A program made the position numbers and the translations under genes. The notes below the pieces were generated by a model that worked only from the letters and a program-made list of their open reading frames with translations, was not told the DNA's origin and ran no database searches. Below, in pieces: positions 25,436 through 36,800 of a stretch of DNA of 64,000 nt (position 1 is its first letter; every line of letters starts with the position of its first letter). The DNA comes from an uncultured Bacteroidales bacterium (GTDB lineage Bacteria > Bacteroidota > Bacteroidia > Bacteroidales > F082): positions 32,356 through 96,355 of the forward strand of contig ONJF01000016.1 in the NCBI GenBank assembly GCA_900318085.1, written 5' to 3'.

Positions 25436-28400
25436 ATGAAAAAAGCTTTATCGTTCCTAACCTTCCTATTGTTTGCGATCACGGCAACACACACCGCTGT
25501 GGGACAGACCTTCACCATCATGTCTTCCGACCGCGGCCATATCAGCCTTCACTTCGACCTGGGCGACTTCAGAATCGACACGGTCATGCACGAAGGCGAG
25601 GTGATGCACACCATAACGACAAAAGGCATCGTAGCGCCCAACGACTATGGCCTGCCCGCGCTGCCCACCTTCAACCGCTTCATCGCCATCCCACAAGGCT
25701 CGAAAGCCATCGTGGAAGTCAGGACGCGACGCAGCCAGCGCATGACTGGCATCAACATCACACCGTCGGAAGGCAGTCAAGCCGAGAGCGAGCCCGAACG
25801 GCCGTTCTTCAAAGACCCGAAAGTATATGCCACCAATGCCTTCTACCCTGACGAGAGTTACATGGTGGCCGAGCCACAGCGCTTGCGCGGCGTCGACGTT
25901 ATCCACCTCGGTCTCAGTCCTTTCCAATACAACCCGGTGACACACGAGCTCGCCGTCAACCGCGAACTCGACATCGACATCCGTTTTGAAGGGGGCAACG
26001 GACACTTCGGCGATGACCGTCTGCGCTCCCCCTATTGGGATCCCATCCTGCAGAACAACATCCTGAATTACAGCAGCCTGCCCGACATCGACTACCATGC
26101 CCGCAGGCAGGAGTGGACACGCGGTCGTCTCACTGGTTGCGAATACCTCATCCTGACGCCCAACAACGACGCCTTCATCTCGGCCGCGCAAGAGCTTGCC
26201 AACTACCGCATCCGTCAAGGCATCTTCACCAAGGTGATGAGCATCGGGGAGACAGGTGCCACGACAGCCATGGAGATCAGACAATGGTTCAGGGACATCT
26301 ACAACAGCTGGGACATACCGCCCGTGGCCGTGTGTATCCTCGCCGACCATGGCGAAGACATGGACTTACACATCCCAGCCTACCACACCCTGCATCCCAT
26401 CGAAGACTTTGTCAACACTGACAACCCATACGCCGACATCGACGACGACCGTCTTCCCGACATGTGCTTCTCGCGCCTCGTCGCGAATGACGAATCGGAG
26501 CTGCCGATCTTCATCGGCAAGCAAATCGAATACGAATACACGGCACCCGTCTCGAATCTGGCCTATTACAGCCATCCGCTGACAGCGGCAGCCTGGCAAA
26601 ACACCAGCTGGTTCCAGATTTGCATCGCCACCATCAGCGGCTATCTGACCCAACACGGCAAACAGCCCATCCGCGTCAACGAAATCTACAACGGCGAATT
26701 GGGCACGACATGGTCGACGGCCGCCAACACGAGCGCCGTCACCGACTACTTCGGCCCCAACGGGTTGGGATACATCCCGGCCACACCTGCAGAGCTTGGC
26801 GGATGGACGGGCGGCAATGCAGGACATGTCATCCATGCCATCAACTCAGGAGCCTACCTCATCCAGCACCGCGACCATGGCTGGACGCAGAAGTGGTACC
26901 AACCAGAAATCTATGTCAGCGATTTCGGCGACATCAACAACCCGGGCAAGATGTCGTTCCTCATCTCCGTGAACTGCAAGACAGGACAGTTCGACTACAA
27001 CGGGAACTGCTTCACGGAAGGCCTCATCCGTATGACCCGTGACGGACAAAACGCAGGCATCGTAGGTGCCATCAGCCCTTCGGGGAGAACCTATTCCTTT
27101 GCCAACGACATCTACCTCTGGGGCGTCTGGGACCTCTTTGACCCCGAGTTCCTCCCCGACTACGGTCCCTACGCCAGCCATGTCGCCCAATGGATGCCCT
27201 CATTTGCCAATGTTTCGGGCAAGTACTTCCTTGAGCAAAACGTTTTCCCCAACGCTGACATGACCATGCGTAACACCACCTACAACGCCTACCATTCCCA
27301 CTGCGACGCCTTCCTCCGGCTCTACACCGAGATGCCACAGACCATAGAAGCCATTCATGACCCCTATATCACCATCTTCACTCCTTTCCACATCACGGTT
27401 CCCGAAGGTGTAGAGATTGCTTTGAGCGCCAATTACGGACACAAAGACCACCTGTTGGCTACCGCCACGGGAACGGGGCAAGACCAAGTCATCTATGTCA
27501 TGGACTACATACCCACCAGCACGGTATGCCTAACCATGACGGGGTTGAACTTCATTCGCAGTGAAATATTAATCCCTGTGGCACCCCTAGACAGGCCTCT
27601 CGTCGTGGCCGACAGTGTCGCTTTCAACCAAGGTGCCACCCATCTGCATCATGGGGAATCGGCCACCGTCGACCTCGTCGTCAGGAATGTCGGCGCCTCG
27701 ACAAGTGCCTCGGGTAGTGCCACCATCGCCAACACCACGGGACAACTTCAAATCACACAGGCCTCGACCACTTGGCCTCCCCTGGCACCCGACGAGACTG
27801 CACTTATCGGGGATGCCTTCCAAGTCAGCGTCAGCAGCGACGTCCCCGACGGGACCAACGTTCCCTTCACCATCACGACACAATTCAACGGCGAAAGTTT
27901 CGAGCGCGAGTTCGACCTCGCTGTCATCGCGCCCAACATCAAGGCAGAACTCCTTGCCATTGATGACCATGCCGGCAACGGCAATGGCTACTTGGATGCG
28001 GGCGAGTTTGCCAGCCTCACCTTCCGTCTCGCCAACCACGGCCACTATATCGCCCAAAGCCCGCACATCGCCTTGCATGGCAACGAAGACTACATCAGGG
28101 TGATCACCCCAGAGCCGACCCTCGACAACATGCCCATCGGAGCCACTGTCGACCTCACCTTCGACATCTTCGTCGAGTTCCTCGCCGGAGAGGCTCCTTC
28201 CCTCGACTTCACCCTCACTGCCACCTGCCAAGAGTTGGTGATGGAAAACAGCTTTAGTTTACCGTTAGGTTTCTCCATGGAAAGCTTCGAAATCGGTGAA
28301 TTCAACCCAATGTATTGGATCAACGACCCGAACCATCCCTGGCAGATCGTCGACATCGGTGCATATCACGGCAGCTACTGTGCCCAGTCGGACACCACCA

Positions 28401-28933
28401 TCACTCATGACGAAGCGTCGCATCTCATCTTCAACTACACATCCAATGCCGAAGGCACCCTCTCGTTCTTCTGCAAGGTGTCATCGGAGAACAACTATGA
28501 TTTCCTGGTCTTCTCCGTCGACAGCGTAATGTTAGACCGATGGTCAGGAACAGTGGCCTGGTATGAACACACCTATACCATCCAACCAGGAAGCCACCAA
28601 TACCAATGGAACTACACCAAGGACTATTCCGTCAGCAACGGCGAGGACTGTGCCTGGATTGACTACATCTCGCTTCCACCCTATTTAGACGCCACCGACG
28701 AGAAGTCTGACCTCCCGCTCGACCTGCATCCCAACCCCACCACGGGCCAAATCCATATCGGCTTGGACCTCGATAGCGACTTCATAGTACAAGTCTTCGA
28801 CAGTCAAGGCAAGCTTGTGATGACAGCACATAACGCCCAAATCATCACCCTTGAAGGCATGGCACCAGGACTTTTCCACATCATTGTAGAGAAAGACGGC
28901 CACCGCTGGAGCCGTAGGATAATTAAGATGTAG
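25436..28933 (+). CDS. Gingipain-like C25 cysteine peptidase with T9SS sorting domain
   Basis: Start at ATG 25436 (1165 aa); the open frame extends upstream without a signal peptide. Signal peptide 1-24 (ends AVGQ). A C25 propeptide-like region runs to about 230 (FQYNPVTHELAVNRELDI), then the peptidase domain. HRDHG at 478-482 and NCKTG with C514 place the likely catalytic pair H481/C514 33 residues apart, the same spacing as gingipain RgpB H211/C244. After about residue 690 come CARDB-like domains (NGNGYLDAGEFASLTF), a cleaved-adhesin-like jelly roll (KVSSENNYDFLVFSVD) and a sorting domain from LHPNPTTGQIHIGL. Probably a cell-surface or secreted protease; Arg or Lys preference cannot be told. 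Confidence 0.88.
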   Translation: MKKALSFLTFLLFAITATHTAVGQTFTIMSSDRGHISLHFDLGDFRIDTVMHEGEVMHTITTKGIVAPNDYGLPALPTFNRFIAIPQGSKAIVEVRTRRSQRMTGINITPSEGSQAESEPERPFFKDPKVYATNAFYPDESYMVAEPQRLRGVDVIHLGLSPFQYNPVTHELAVNRELDIDIRFEGGNGHFGDDRLRSPYWDPILQNNILNYSSLPDIDYHARRQEWTRGRLTGCEYLILTPNNDAFISAAQELANYRIRQGIFTKVMSIGETGATTAMEIRQWFRDIYNSWDIPPVAVCILADHGEDMDLHIPAYHTLHPIEDFVNTDNPYADIDDDRLPDMCFSRLVANDESELPIFIGKQIEYEYTAPVSNLAYYSHPLTAAAWQNTSWFQICIATISGYLTQHGKQPIRVNEIYNGELGTTWSTAANTSAVTDYFGPNGLGYIPATPAELGGWTGGNAGHVIHAINSGAYLIQHRDHGWTQKWYQPEIYVSDFGDINNPGKMSFLISVNCKTGQFDYNGNCFTEGLIRMTRDGQNAGIVGAISPSGRTYSFANDIYLWGVWDLFDPEFLPDYGPYASHVAQWMPSFANVSGKYFLEQNVFPNADMTMRNTTYNAYHSHCDAFLRLYTEMPQTIEAIHDPYITIFTPFHITVPEGVEIALSANYGHKDHLLATATGTGQDQVIYVMDYIPTSTVCLTMTGLNFIRSEILIPVAPLDRPLVVADSVAFNQGATHLHHGESATVDLVVRNVGASTSASGSATIANTTGQLQITQASTTWPPLAPDETALIGDAFQVSVSSDVPDGTNVPFTITTQFNGESFEREFDLAVIAPNIKAELLAIDDHAGNGNGYLDAGEFASLTFRLANHGHYIAQSPHIALHGNEDYIRVITPEPTLDNMPIGATVDLTFDIFVEFLAGEAPSLDFTLTATCQELVMENSFSLPLGFSMESFEIGEFNPMYWINDPNHPWQIVDIGAYHGSYCAQSDTTITHDEASHLIFNYTSNAEGTLSFFCKVSSENNYDFLVFSVDSVMLDRWSGTVAWYEHTYTIQPGSHQYQWNYTKDYSVSNGEDCAWIDYISLPPYLDATDEKSDLPLDLHPNPTTGQIHIGLDLDSDFIVQVFDSQGKLVMTAHNAQIITLEGMAPGLFHIIVEKDGHRWSRRIIKM

Positions 28934-29087
28934 CTTGTTTGGGCGCCCCGTTCTACACCCCCATAGGCTTGTTTCAACGGAAAAAAATTCGCTTTTCGCC
29001 AGAAAAACATTTCTTATTCCAAAAAAAGTGCGTATTTTTACGCGCTTTTTTATATTTATAGGTCTTATCATCAAAACAACAAGCCAT

Positions 29088-32000
29088 ATGAAAAACTGTT
29101 TACGCTCCCTGTCAGTCGCCATCTTGCTGCTTACGGCTATGGCCCTCAACGCCCAGACGCGCGACCTCAACTTCAGCAACACGGCCCCTCGTGAAGGCCT
29201 CAGCGTAGAACAAAACACCCGTACGGGATTACAAATGCGCCATGCCTTGAAACACATGAGCATCGTCAACATCACCGACAACGGATACAACGGCGACGTC
29301 ATCGAAGGCGGCACTGGCATCACATTGCCTGCCAACCCGGGCGAGCCCAACCTGCCGGCTTTCAGCCAATTCGTGGCCATACCTAATGGAGCCACTGCCC
29401 ACATCGAGATGGGCTTCCGCAGCATGACCACCATGGAGAACGTCGACCTGCTGCCCGCCGCCCCCATCAAATTCGACACCGACGACAGCCCTAACACATA
29501 CGATCGGAACACGAGCATCTACAACAAGAACGCGTTCTTCCCCGAACAGACCGTGACCGTCAGCGAGCCTTTCAGCCTGCGTGGCGTGCAGACCGTGGCC
29601 GTCACCGTGGTGCCCTACCAATACAACCCCGTCACGAAAGAGCTGCGCATCTATGACGATCTGCAATTCGGCATCCGTTTCGACGGTGGCAACGGCGAGT
29701 TTGGCGACACGCGCCTGCGTTCCCCCTATTGGGACCCCATCCTCATGCAGAACCTGGCCAACTACAACCAACTGCCCGTTATCGATTATGAAGCCCGCAT
29801 GCAGGAATGGGTCAACAACCGTCCCACGGGTTGCGAATATCTCATCGTCATCCCCAACAACGAGAGCTTCCGCCAATATGCCAACCAACTGCGCGACTAC
29901 CGCATCCAGCAGGGCATTCTCACCGAGGTGAAGAGCCTCAGCGACATGGGTTGCACCACCACCGACCAGATGAGGAATTACTTCCACAACGCCTACAACA
30001 CATGGGACATCCCACCCGTTGCCGTGCTGCTTTTGGGAGACCACAACACCAACATGGGTGCGGGCATCCCTGCCGAATACACTTTCCACTCCTACGACTA
30101 CGGTAACTGCATCACCGACAACGGCTATGCCGACGTCACGGGCGACATGTTGCCTGAGATGGCTTTCTCACGCCTCGTGGCCGCCAACGCCAACGAAGCC
30201 CAAATGATGGTGAGCAAACAGCTGGAATACGAATTCACCAACCCCAACATGGACGCGGCCTCCTACGACCACCCCATCACCGCCTTGGGCTGGCAGACAC
30301 AACGCTGGTTCCAGATCTGCTCTGAAGTGGTGGGCGGTTATTGGCGCAACCAAGGCAAACACCCGGTGCGCATCAATGCCATCTATAGTGGCACGCCTGG
30401 CAACCAATGGTCGAGCAACCAAAACACCTATATGGTCGTCAACTACTTCGGTCCCAACGGATTAGGCTACATCCCTGCCACGCCATCGGAACTCGGCGGT
30501 TGGACAGGCGGTACTGCTGCACAAGTCGTGAATGCCGTCAACAGCGGCTGCATGCTTCTGCAACACCGCGACCACGGCTACTACCAAGGCTGGGGCGAGC
30601 CTGACTTCAGCACCAGCAATGTGGCCCAGATGAACAATGTGGGCAAATTGACCTTCGTCAACACCATCAACTGCCAGACCGGCACCTTCGACTACAACAG
30701 TGGCTGCCTCATCGAGGCCTTCATGCGTCGCACCAGCGGCGGACAGAACGCCGGCGCCGTAGGCTGCATCGGTCCCACGCAGACCTCCTACTCCTTCGTC
30801 AACGACGCCTATGCTTGGGGCATGTACGACCAATATGACCCGCAGTTCATGCCCGACTACGGTCCCTACGCCGAATATGAAGGCAACTGGAGACCCGCTT
30901 TCGGCAATGTGGCCGGCAAATACTTCCTTGCCCAAAGCAACTGGCCCTACAACACACAAAACAAGGCCATCACATACAAAATGTTCACCGCACACTGCGA
31001 CGCATTCCTTACCCTCTACACGCAAGTGCCTACCGCGATGAATGTCACACATCCCGCACAAATCACCGCCTCCACCACGAGCATCAACGTTACCGCCCCG
31101 CAAGGTGCCATCATCGCCTTGACGCGCAACAACAACATCCTTGCCGTGGCCACCGCCACTGGCGGCAGCCAAAGCATCACTTTCCAGGCCCAGCCTTCCA
31201 ATACCGACATCACCATCGTGGCTACCAAGCAAGACAAGCTCCGTTATGTGGGCTCCATCCATGTCATCAGCGAGCCTTCGCTGACCTTGACACAAGTGAC
31301 CGTCAACGATGGCAACAACGGACAACTCGAATATTCCGAGTCGGCCTCATTCGACATGAGCATCAAGAACACGGGCGACCAGGCTTCGACCATAGCCACG
31401 GCCACCCTTACCACCCGCTCATCGGAATATGTCACCATCACCAACAACACGGCCTCCATCCCCGCATTAACTCCCAACCAGACCACCGACCTCACCCAGG
31501 TGTTTGGCGTTACAGTTGCCGACAATGTGCTCAACGAGACCCGTCTGCAATTCACCCTCACCATGGTGAGCGGCAGTCACACTTGGACCTCCGACTTCAG
31601 TGTGAACGCCTATGCCCCAGTGCTGAAAATCCAGGACGGCATGACCATCGATGACGGTGGCATTAATAAGGCAGGCGGCAATGGCAACGGTCGCATCGAC
31701 CCAGGCGAGACCGTCGAGATCACCTTCGCCTATGCCAACAATGGCGGTGCAACGGCCAACGATGTCACGGCTACTCTGACCGCACAGCCCTCACAATACA
31801 TCACCATTACCGTCCCAACAGTCAACACACCAGTAGCCGAGGCTGGCGACATCGTTGCTGTGACCTATACGGTAAATGTAGCCGCCGACATGCCTAAAGG
31901 CGAGGCCGCCGTGTTCACACTCGCCGTCACCTCGGGTGCCTACAGCCACACACAAACCTTCTCGCACCGTGTCGGCCTTGAAATCGCCTCTTTCGAGAAC

Positions 32001-33863
32001 GGCTTTAATGGCTTTGAATGGGAAAACGACCCCGAGCATCCTTGGACTCTCTCCACGACAGAGTACTATTCAGGAGAATACAGCCTGCAGTCGGGCACCA
32101 TCGGGAACAACCAAACCTCGACATTGAGTCTGTCGTTCAACGTGGAGAACCCCACCGATGAAATCCTGTTCTACAGAAAAACCGACTGCCAAGAGGGCGA
32201 CTACCTCAAGTTCTATATCGACGGCGAACTCATGCAGCAATGGAGTGGAAGTCTCAACTGGCGTGAGATGTCCATCCCCGTCACCCAAGGCGAGCATGTA
32301 TTCACCTGGGCCTATGAGAAAGACGGCAACGGCAGCAGCGGACAAGACCATGTGTGGATCGATGACATCCTCTTCCCGTTGCGTCACATCACCTTTGGCT
32401 GCAACGCCGGTGCCGACCAAGAGCGTTGTCAAGAAGCCGTCCAGATGACCGCCGACGCAGTGGGCTATGAGACCCTCCTTTGGACCACTTCGGGAGACGG
32501 CAGTTTCGACCAAAACGACATCCTCACCCCCAGCTACACGCCCGGTGACCAAGACCTTGAACACAAGACCGTCACGCTCACCCTCACTGCCACCAACGCC
32601 GAAGGAGAGACTTTGAGTGACGAGGTAGTCATCAACTTCCACGAAGCCGCCAGCATCGTCATGGAGACTGAAGGCGAGATTTGCGAAGGCGAAAACTTTG
32701 AACTCTACGCTCAAGTCAGTGAGACAGGCCTCATCAACTGGGCCACCTCGGGCGATGGTAGCTTTGACCGTCCCACCGACATTAATGCCAACTACACCCC
32801 TGGCGAGCAAGACAAGGCGAATGGACAAGTCACCCTCACGCTCAACGCTTTATCGGCTTACGGCTGTGGTGATGCCCAACAAGACATCCTGCTGACCATC
32901 CATCCGCTGCAACACACCGAGTTTGAAATGGCCTCCTGTGGTGCCTACTCTTGGAACGGCATCGAATACAGCGAGCCTGGCGACTACGAGCAGGTGCTTA
33001 CCAGCATCCACGGCTGCGACTCGACCGTAGTGATGCACTTCTCACTCATCGACAGTTACAACATTGAAACAGAAGAGACAGCCTGCGAAAGCTATGTTTG
33101 GGATGGTGAGACGCTCACCGAAAGCGGCACTTATGAGCGCACCTTCACCTCGTTACACGGCTGCGACTCGACCGTGATGATGCACCTGACCATCAACGAC
33201 ATCAAATGGACTGAATTTGAAGCCGAAGCCTGCGACACTTATGAATGGGACGGCGTCACCTATACCGAAAGCGGCGACTACGAGCAAGTCTACAGCACCA
33301 CGATGGGTTGCGACAGCATCGTCACCATGCGCTTGACCGTCAACACGGCTCCCATCATCGAAGCTATCAGCGGTGACACAGATGTCGACGTACGCCTTGT
33401 TCCTACGAGCCTCTATTCGATTGAAGCACCTAACGCGGCTATGGCCTGTGAATGGAGCATCACGCCTGAAGAAGCCGGCATCATCACTGGTGAGGGCACC
33501 TCTGCCAACATCATCTGGAGCGACAACTACAAAGGCCTTGCCGTCATCACGGTGGAAGGCGACAACAACTGCGGCCATGACACGAAGACCTTGTCGGTCA
33601 ATGTGAAGAACTCAACCGGTGTCGACGAATTCGGTAACGGTGTCAAGATCTACCCCAATCCGAGCAACGGCCTCGTCAACATTGAAACGGAAGGCCTGCA
33701 ACGCCTGACCGTGACCAACGCCATGGGACAGGTTGTTTACGACAACGAAGTCTCTGGAAAGAAAGTCCAGATCGAGATGTCACAGTTCGGTGTGGGCACC
33801 TACCTTATCCGCATTTATACTGAAAGCGGCATCCTTGTGAAACGCATCAATATCATGAGATAA
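29088..33863 (+). CDS. Gingipain-like C25 cysteine peptidase with Cys-containing repeats and T9SS sorting domain
   Basis: ATG 29088 gives 1591 aa with signal peptide MKNCLRSLSVAILLLTAMAL ending NAQ; the frame continues upstream without a sensible start. The layout follows the first paralogue: propeptide region, C25 domain with H496 (HRDHG) and C529 (NCQTG) at 33-residue spacing, CARDB-like domains, and a cleaved-adhesin-like domain (near 1010-1150). Uniquely among the three peptidases it then has two SGDGSFD/YTPG modules and three repeats of the YSWNG, SGDYEQ, GCDSTV type before a T9SS sorting domain from IYPNPSNGLVNIET. Genes at 33895, 37605 and 40491 follow at 21-41 nt, probably as one operon. 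Confidence 0.88.
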   Translation: MKNCLRSLSVAILLLTAMALNAQTRDLNFSNTAPREGLSVEQNTRTGLQMRHALKHMSIVNITDNGYNGDVIEGGTGITLPANPGEPNLPAFSQFVAIPNGATAHIEMGFRSMTTMENVDLLPAAPIKFDTDDSPNTYDRNTSIYNKNAFFPEQTVTVSEPFSLRGVQTVAVTVVPYQYNPVTKELRIYDDLQFGIRFDGGNGEFGDTRLRSPYWDPILMQNLANYNQLPVIDYEARMQEWVNNRPTGCEYLIVIPNNESFRQYANQLRDYRIQQGILTEVKSLSDMGCTTTDQMRNYFHNAYNTWDIPPVAVLLLGDHNTNMGAGIPAEYTFHSYDYGNCITDNGYADVTGDMLPEMAFSRLVAANANEAQMMVSKQLEYEFTNPNMDAASYDHPITALGWQTQRWFQICSEVVGGYWRNQGKHPVRINAIYSGTPGNQWSSNQNTYMVVNYFGPNGLGYIPATPSELGGWTGGTAAQVVNAVNSGCMLLQHRDHGYYQGWGEPDFSTSNVAQMNNVGKLTFVNTINCQTGTFDYNSGCLIEAFMRRTSGGQNAGAVGCIGPTQTSYSFVNDAYAWGMYDQYDPQFMPDYGPYAEYEGNWRPAFGNVAGKYFLAQSNWPYNTQNKAITYKMFTAHCDAFLTLYTQVPTAMNVTHPAQITASTTSINVTAPQGAIIALTRNNNILAVATATGGSQSITFQAQPSNTDITIVATKQDKLRYVGSIHVISEPSLTLTQVTVNDGNNGQLEYSESASFDMSIKNTGDQASTIATATLTTRSSEYVTITNNTASIPALTPNQTTDLTQVFGVTVADNVLNETRLQFTLTMVSGSHTWTSDFSVNAYAPVLKIQDGMTIDDGGINKAGGNGNGRIDPGETVEITFAYANNGGATANDVTATLTAQPSQYITITVPTVNTPVAEAGDIVAVTYTVNVAADMPKGEAAVFTLAVTSGAYSHTQTFSHRVGLEIASFENGFNGFEWENDPEHPWTLSTTEYYSGEYSLQSGTIGNNQTSTLSLSFNVENPTDEILFYRKTDCQEGDYLKFYIDGELMQQWSGSLNWREMSIPVTQGEHVFTWAYEKDGNGSSGQDHVWIDDILFPLRHITFGCNAGADQERCQEAVQMTADAVGYETLLWTTSGDGSFDQNDILTPSYTPGDQDLEHKTVTLTLTATNAEGETLSDEVVINFHEAASIVMETEGEICEGENFELYAQVSETGLINWATSGDGSFDRPTDINANYTPGEQDKANGQVTLTLNALSAYGCGDAQQDILLTIHPLQHTEFEMASCGAYSWNGIEYSEPGDYEQVLTSIHGCDSTVVMHFSLIDSYNIETEETACESYVWDGETLTESGTYERTFTSLHGCDSTVMMHLTINDIKWTEFEAEACDTYEWDGVTYTESGDYEQVYSTTMGCDSIVTMRLTVNTAPIIEAISGDTDVDVRLVPTSLYSIEAPNAAMACEWSITPEEAGIITGEGTSANIIWSDNYKGLAVITVEGDNNCGHDTKTLSVNVKNSTGVDEFGNGVKIYPNPSNGLVNIETEGLQRLTVTNAMGQVVYDNEVSGKKVQIEMSQFGVGTYLIRIYTESGILVKRINIMR

Positions 33864-33894
33864 ACCATTGAATATTAACCATAAACGAATAGAC

Positions 33895-36800
33895 ATGAAT
33901 AAGCTTTTCAAATTGTTAGTGGCAGTCTCGTTCGTGCTGCTCATGCCCGTTACCTCCAACGCCCAGCCCACACGAACCAACGTCAACGAGGCGACGCTCT
34001 CGTTCGACATCACCAACATCGCCAACTTCGACGAACGTGTCTTCTTCATCTACAACCTGACATCAGACGGACGTTTCGATGTCATCACCGGTGAAGACGA
34101 CGGCACCTTCATCATTAGTGCGAGCGAAGCCTTTGAAGGTCTCGACTTACGCTCTACTTTCGCCGAATTTCGTGAGCAAAACGCCTCCGACTTTGCAAGA
34201 ATGAGCAAAGAGCAGGCTGCCGATGTGGCTGCCGAATATAAGGGAGAGCTACCCATGCAGTTTATCTCCTCCTTGATGATGGACTACTACATCCGTTCGA
34301 GGCAGAACAACACATGCGCCAATGCAGACCCGTTCTGCACCGACAACGGCATGTATGAGTTCCCTGCCGGCGTAAACGCAGGAAGTGGCGAATCAGGTCC
34401 CGACTACGACTGCCTTTACACCACCCCGAACCCGGCATGGTATTATATGCGCATATTAAATCCTGGCAACATCGACATCTATATGTACAGTACGCCTAGT
34501 GTAGACATCGACTTCTGTTGCTGGGGTCCCTTCACCGACCCGTCTACACCTTGTCCCAATGGACTGACATCCAACAAGGTGGTCAGCTGCAGCTATGCCG
34601 CGGCCCATACCGAGCATTGCTTGATTCCTGCTTCCGCTCAAACTGGCGAGTACTACATCCTCGTCATAACCAACTATTCGAACCAAACGACCAATATCTC
34701 ATTCAGTAAGGTAGCTGGTACAGGCACCACCGACTGCGGTATCCTGCCTCCATTGGTCAACAATAGCGGCCCCTACTGCGTGGGCGAGACCATACAACTG
34801 ACAGCGAACGGACAAGCGGGCGCCACTTACAGTTGGACCGGCCCTGGCAACTTCAACTCTACCCAGCAGAACCCCACCCGTCCGAACTGCACGATGAACA
34901 TGGCTGGCACTTACACCTGCACCATCGCCTTGGGTAGCCAGACCAATAGCGCCACCACCAATGTGGTCATCTATCCCATGCCTACCGCCAACTTCAACTT
35001 CACCACGGTATGTGTCGGCTCCCCCACCCAATTCACCAGCACTTCCACCACGAACCCCTCGGGACAGCAGATACAAAGCTACAACTGGAACTTCGGTGAT
35101 GGACAGACAGGCACAGGGGCGAACACCACCCACACCTATGCCAACGCGGGTAGCTACCAAGTCACCCTCACCGTAGGATGCGGAGGACATTGCACCAACC
35201 AAATCACCAAGACCGTCCAAGTGTTTGGCCAACCTACATCGAACTTCACCTTCTCCACGGTCTGCAAAGGCACTCCGACCCAATTCACCAGTACCGCCTC
35301 CGCTCCTCCTGGCCAGCAGATTTCGAGCTACCAATGGAACTTCGGCGACGGACAGACGGGTAGCGGCCAAACCGTGAGCCATACCTACGCCCAAGCCGGT
35401 AACTATCAAGTCACCCACACCGTGGGTATCGGCACCGGCAGCTGCACAGGCACCCGTACGCAAATCGTGCCCGTGTATGCCACCCCCGCTCCTACTGCCG
35501 TAGCCCAGCCCAACGTCGTCATCTATGGCGGCACTGCAACGCTGACGGCTAACGCCGGCACAACAGGCCAGTTCAACTTCCACTGGGAGCCTGCCGACAA
35601 AGTGGTCAATCCCAACAACCAGACCACCTCGACCATAGCCCTGCAACAGACCACCACATTCACCTGTACCGTCACCAATCCGCAAGGCAACTGCACGGGA
35701 TCGACACAAGTCACCGTGAGCATCGAAGGCTCCGACATGACTGCCATGGCATCAGCCGATGTCTATGAGTTATGCGAAGGCGAGTCGACCACCTTGCACG
35801 TCTCACCTTCGGGTGGCACGGGCAATTACACTTACAGTTGGACGCCAGCCAACACGCTCAACAACCCCAGCATACAAAACCCCGTGGCCACCCCGCCCGT
35901 AGGCACCCACACCTACACTTGCCATGTCAGTGACGGAATGAGCGCACAAGATGCCACCGTCACCATCAGGGTCTATCCCAATACGGAATCCGACATCTAC
36001 CAGACCATCTGCGAGAACACCACCTACAACTTCTTTGGCGATGAGTTGAGCACTCCTGGCGTGTATGACCATACCATCGAGTCGGCACACGGCTGCGACA
36101 GCACCATCCATCTGCATTTGTCGAATTGGGACATCTACGAGACGCCTATCAGTGCCCACTTCTGCCAAGGCGACACCTACCAATTCTATGGCGAGTCGCT
36201 CGATGCTGCAGGCACCTATTACCACACCTTGGAATCAGAACACGGCTGCGACAGCGTCATCAGGCTGAACCTCATCCAAGACCCGAGTTATGAAATCGAG
36301 CTGTTTGAGTCGACCTGCGAAGGCGGCCCCGGCTATTACTACAACGGTCAGTACCTGCAACCCAGCACCACGCCTTACCAGATCCATTACGAGACCACAT
36401 CAAGTTGCGACAGCCTCGTCATCCTCCATGTCGACGTGGCCCAATACAACTCCAAGACCTACAACGTCTCCATTTGCGACACCCAATACACTTGGCCCTC
36501 AAATGGAACCACCTATTATGAGTCAGGTACCTATTATGACACCTTGACATTCCCGAATTCCTGCGACAGCACGGTCATGCTCCTCCTCGAATTGAGGCCG
36601 AGTTATGACACCGAAGAGACCATCACCAGTTGCGACACCTATCGTTGGAAGAATGACGCTTACAATGTCGACATGACCTTTGATGAAAGCACGGTCTACA
36701 CACACCACTATGTGAACAACTACGGTTGCAACAGCGAGGTGACCCTCTACCTGACCATCAACGACCACGACGAAAGCGATTACACCCTTGATGAAAGCGA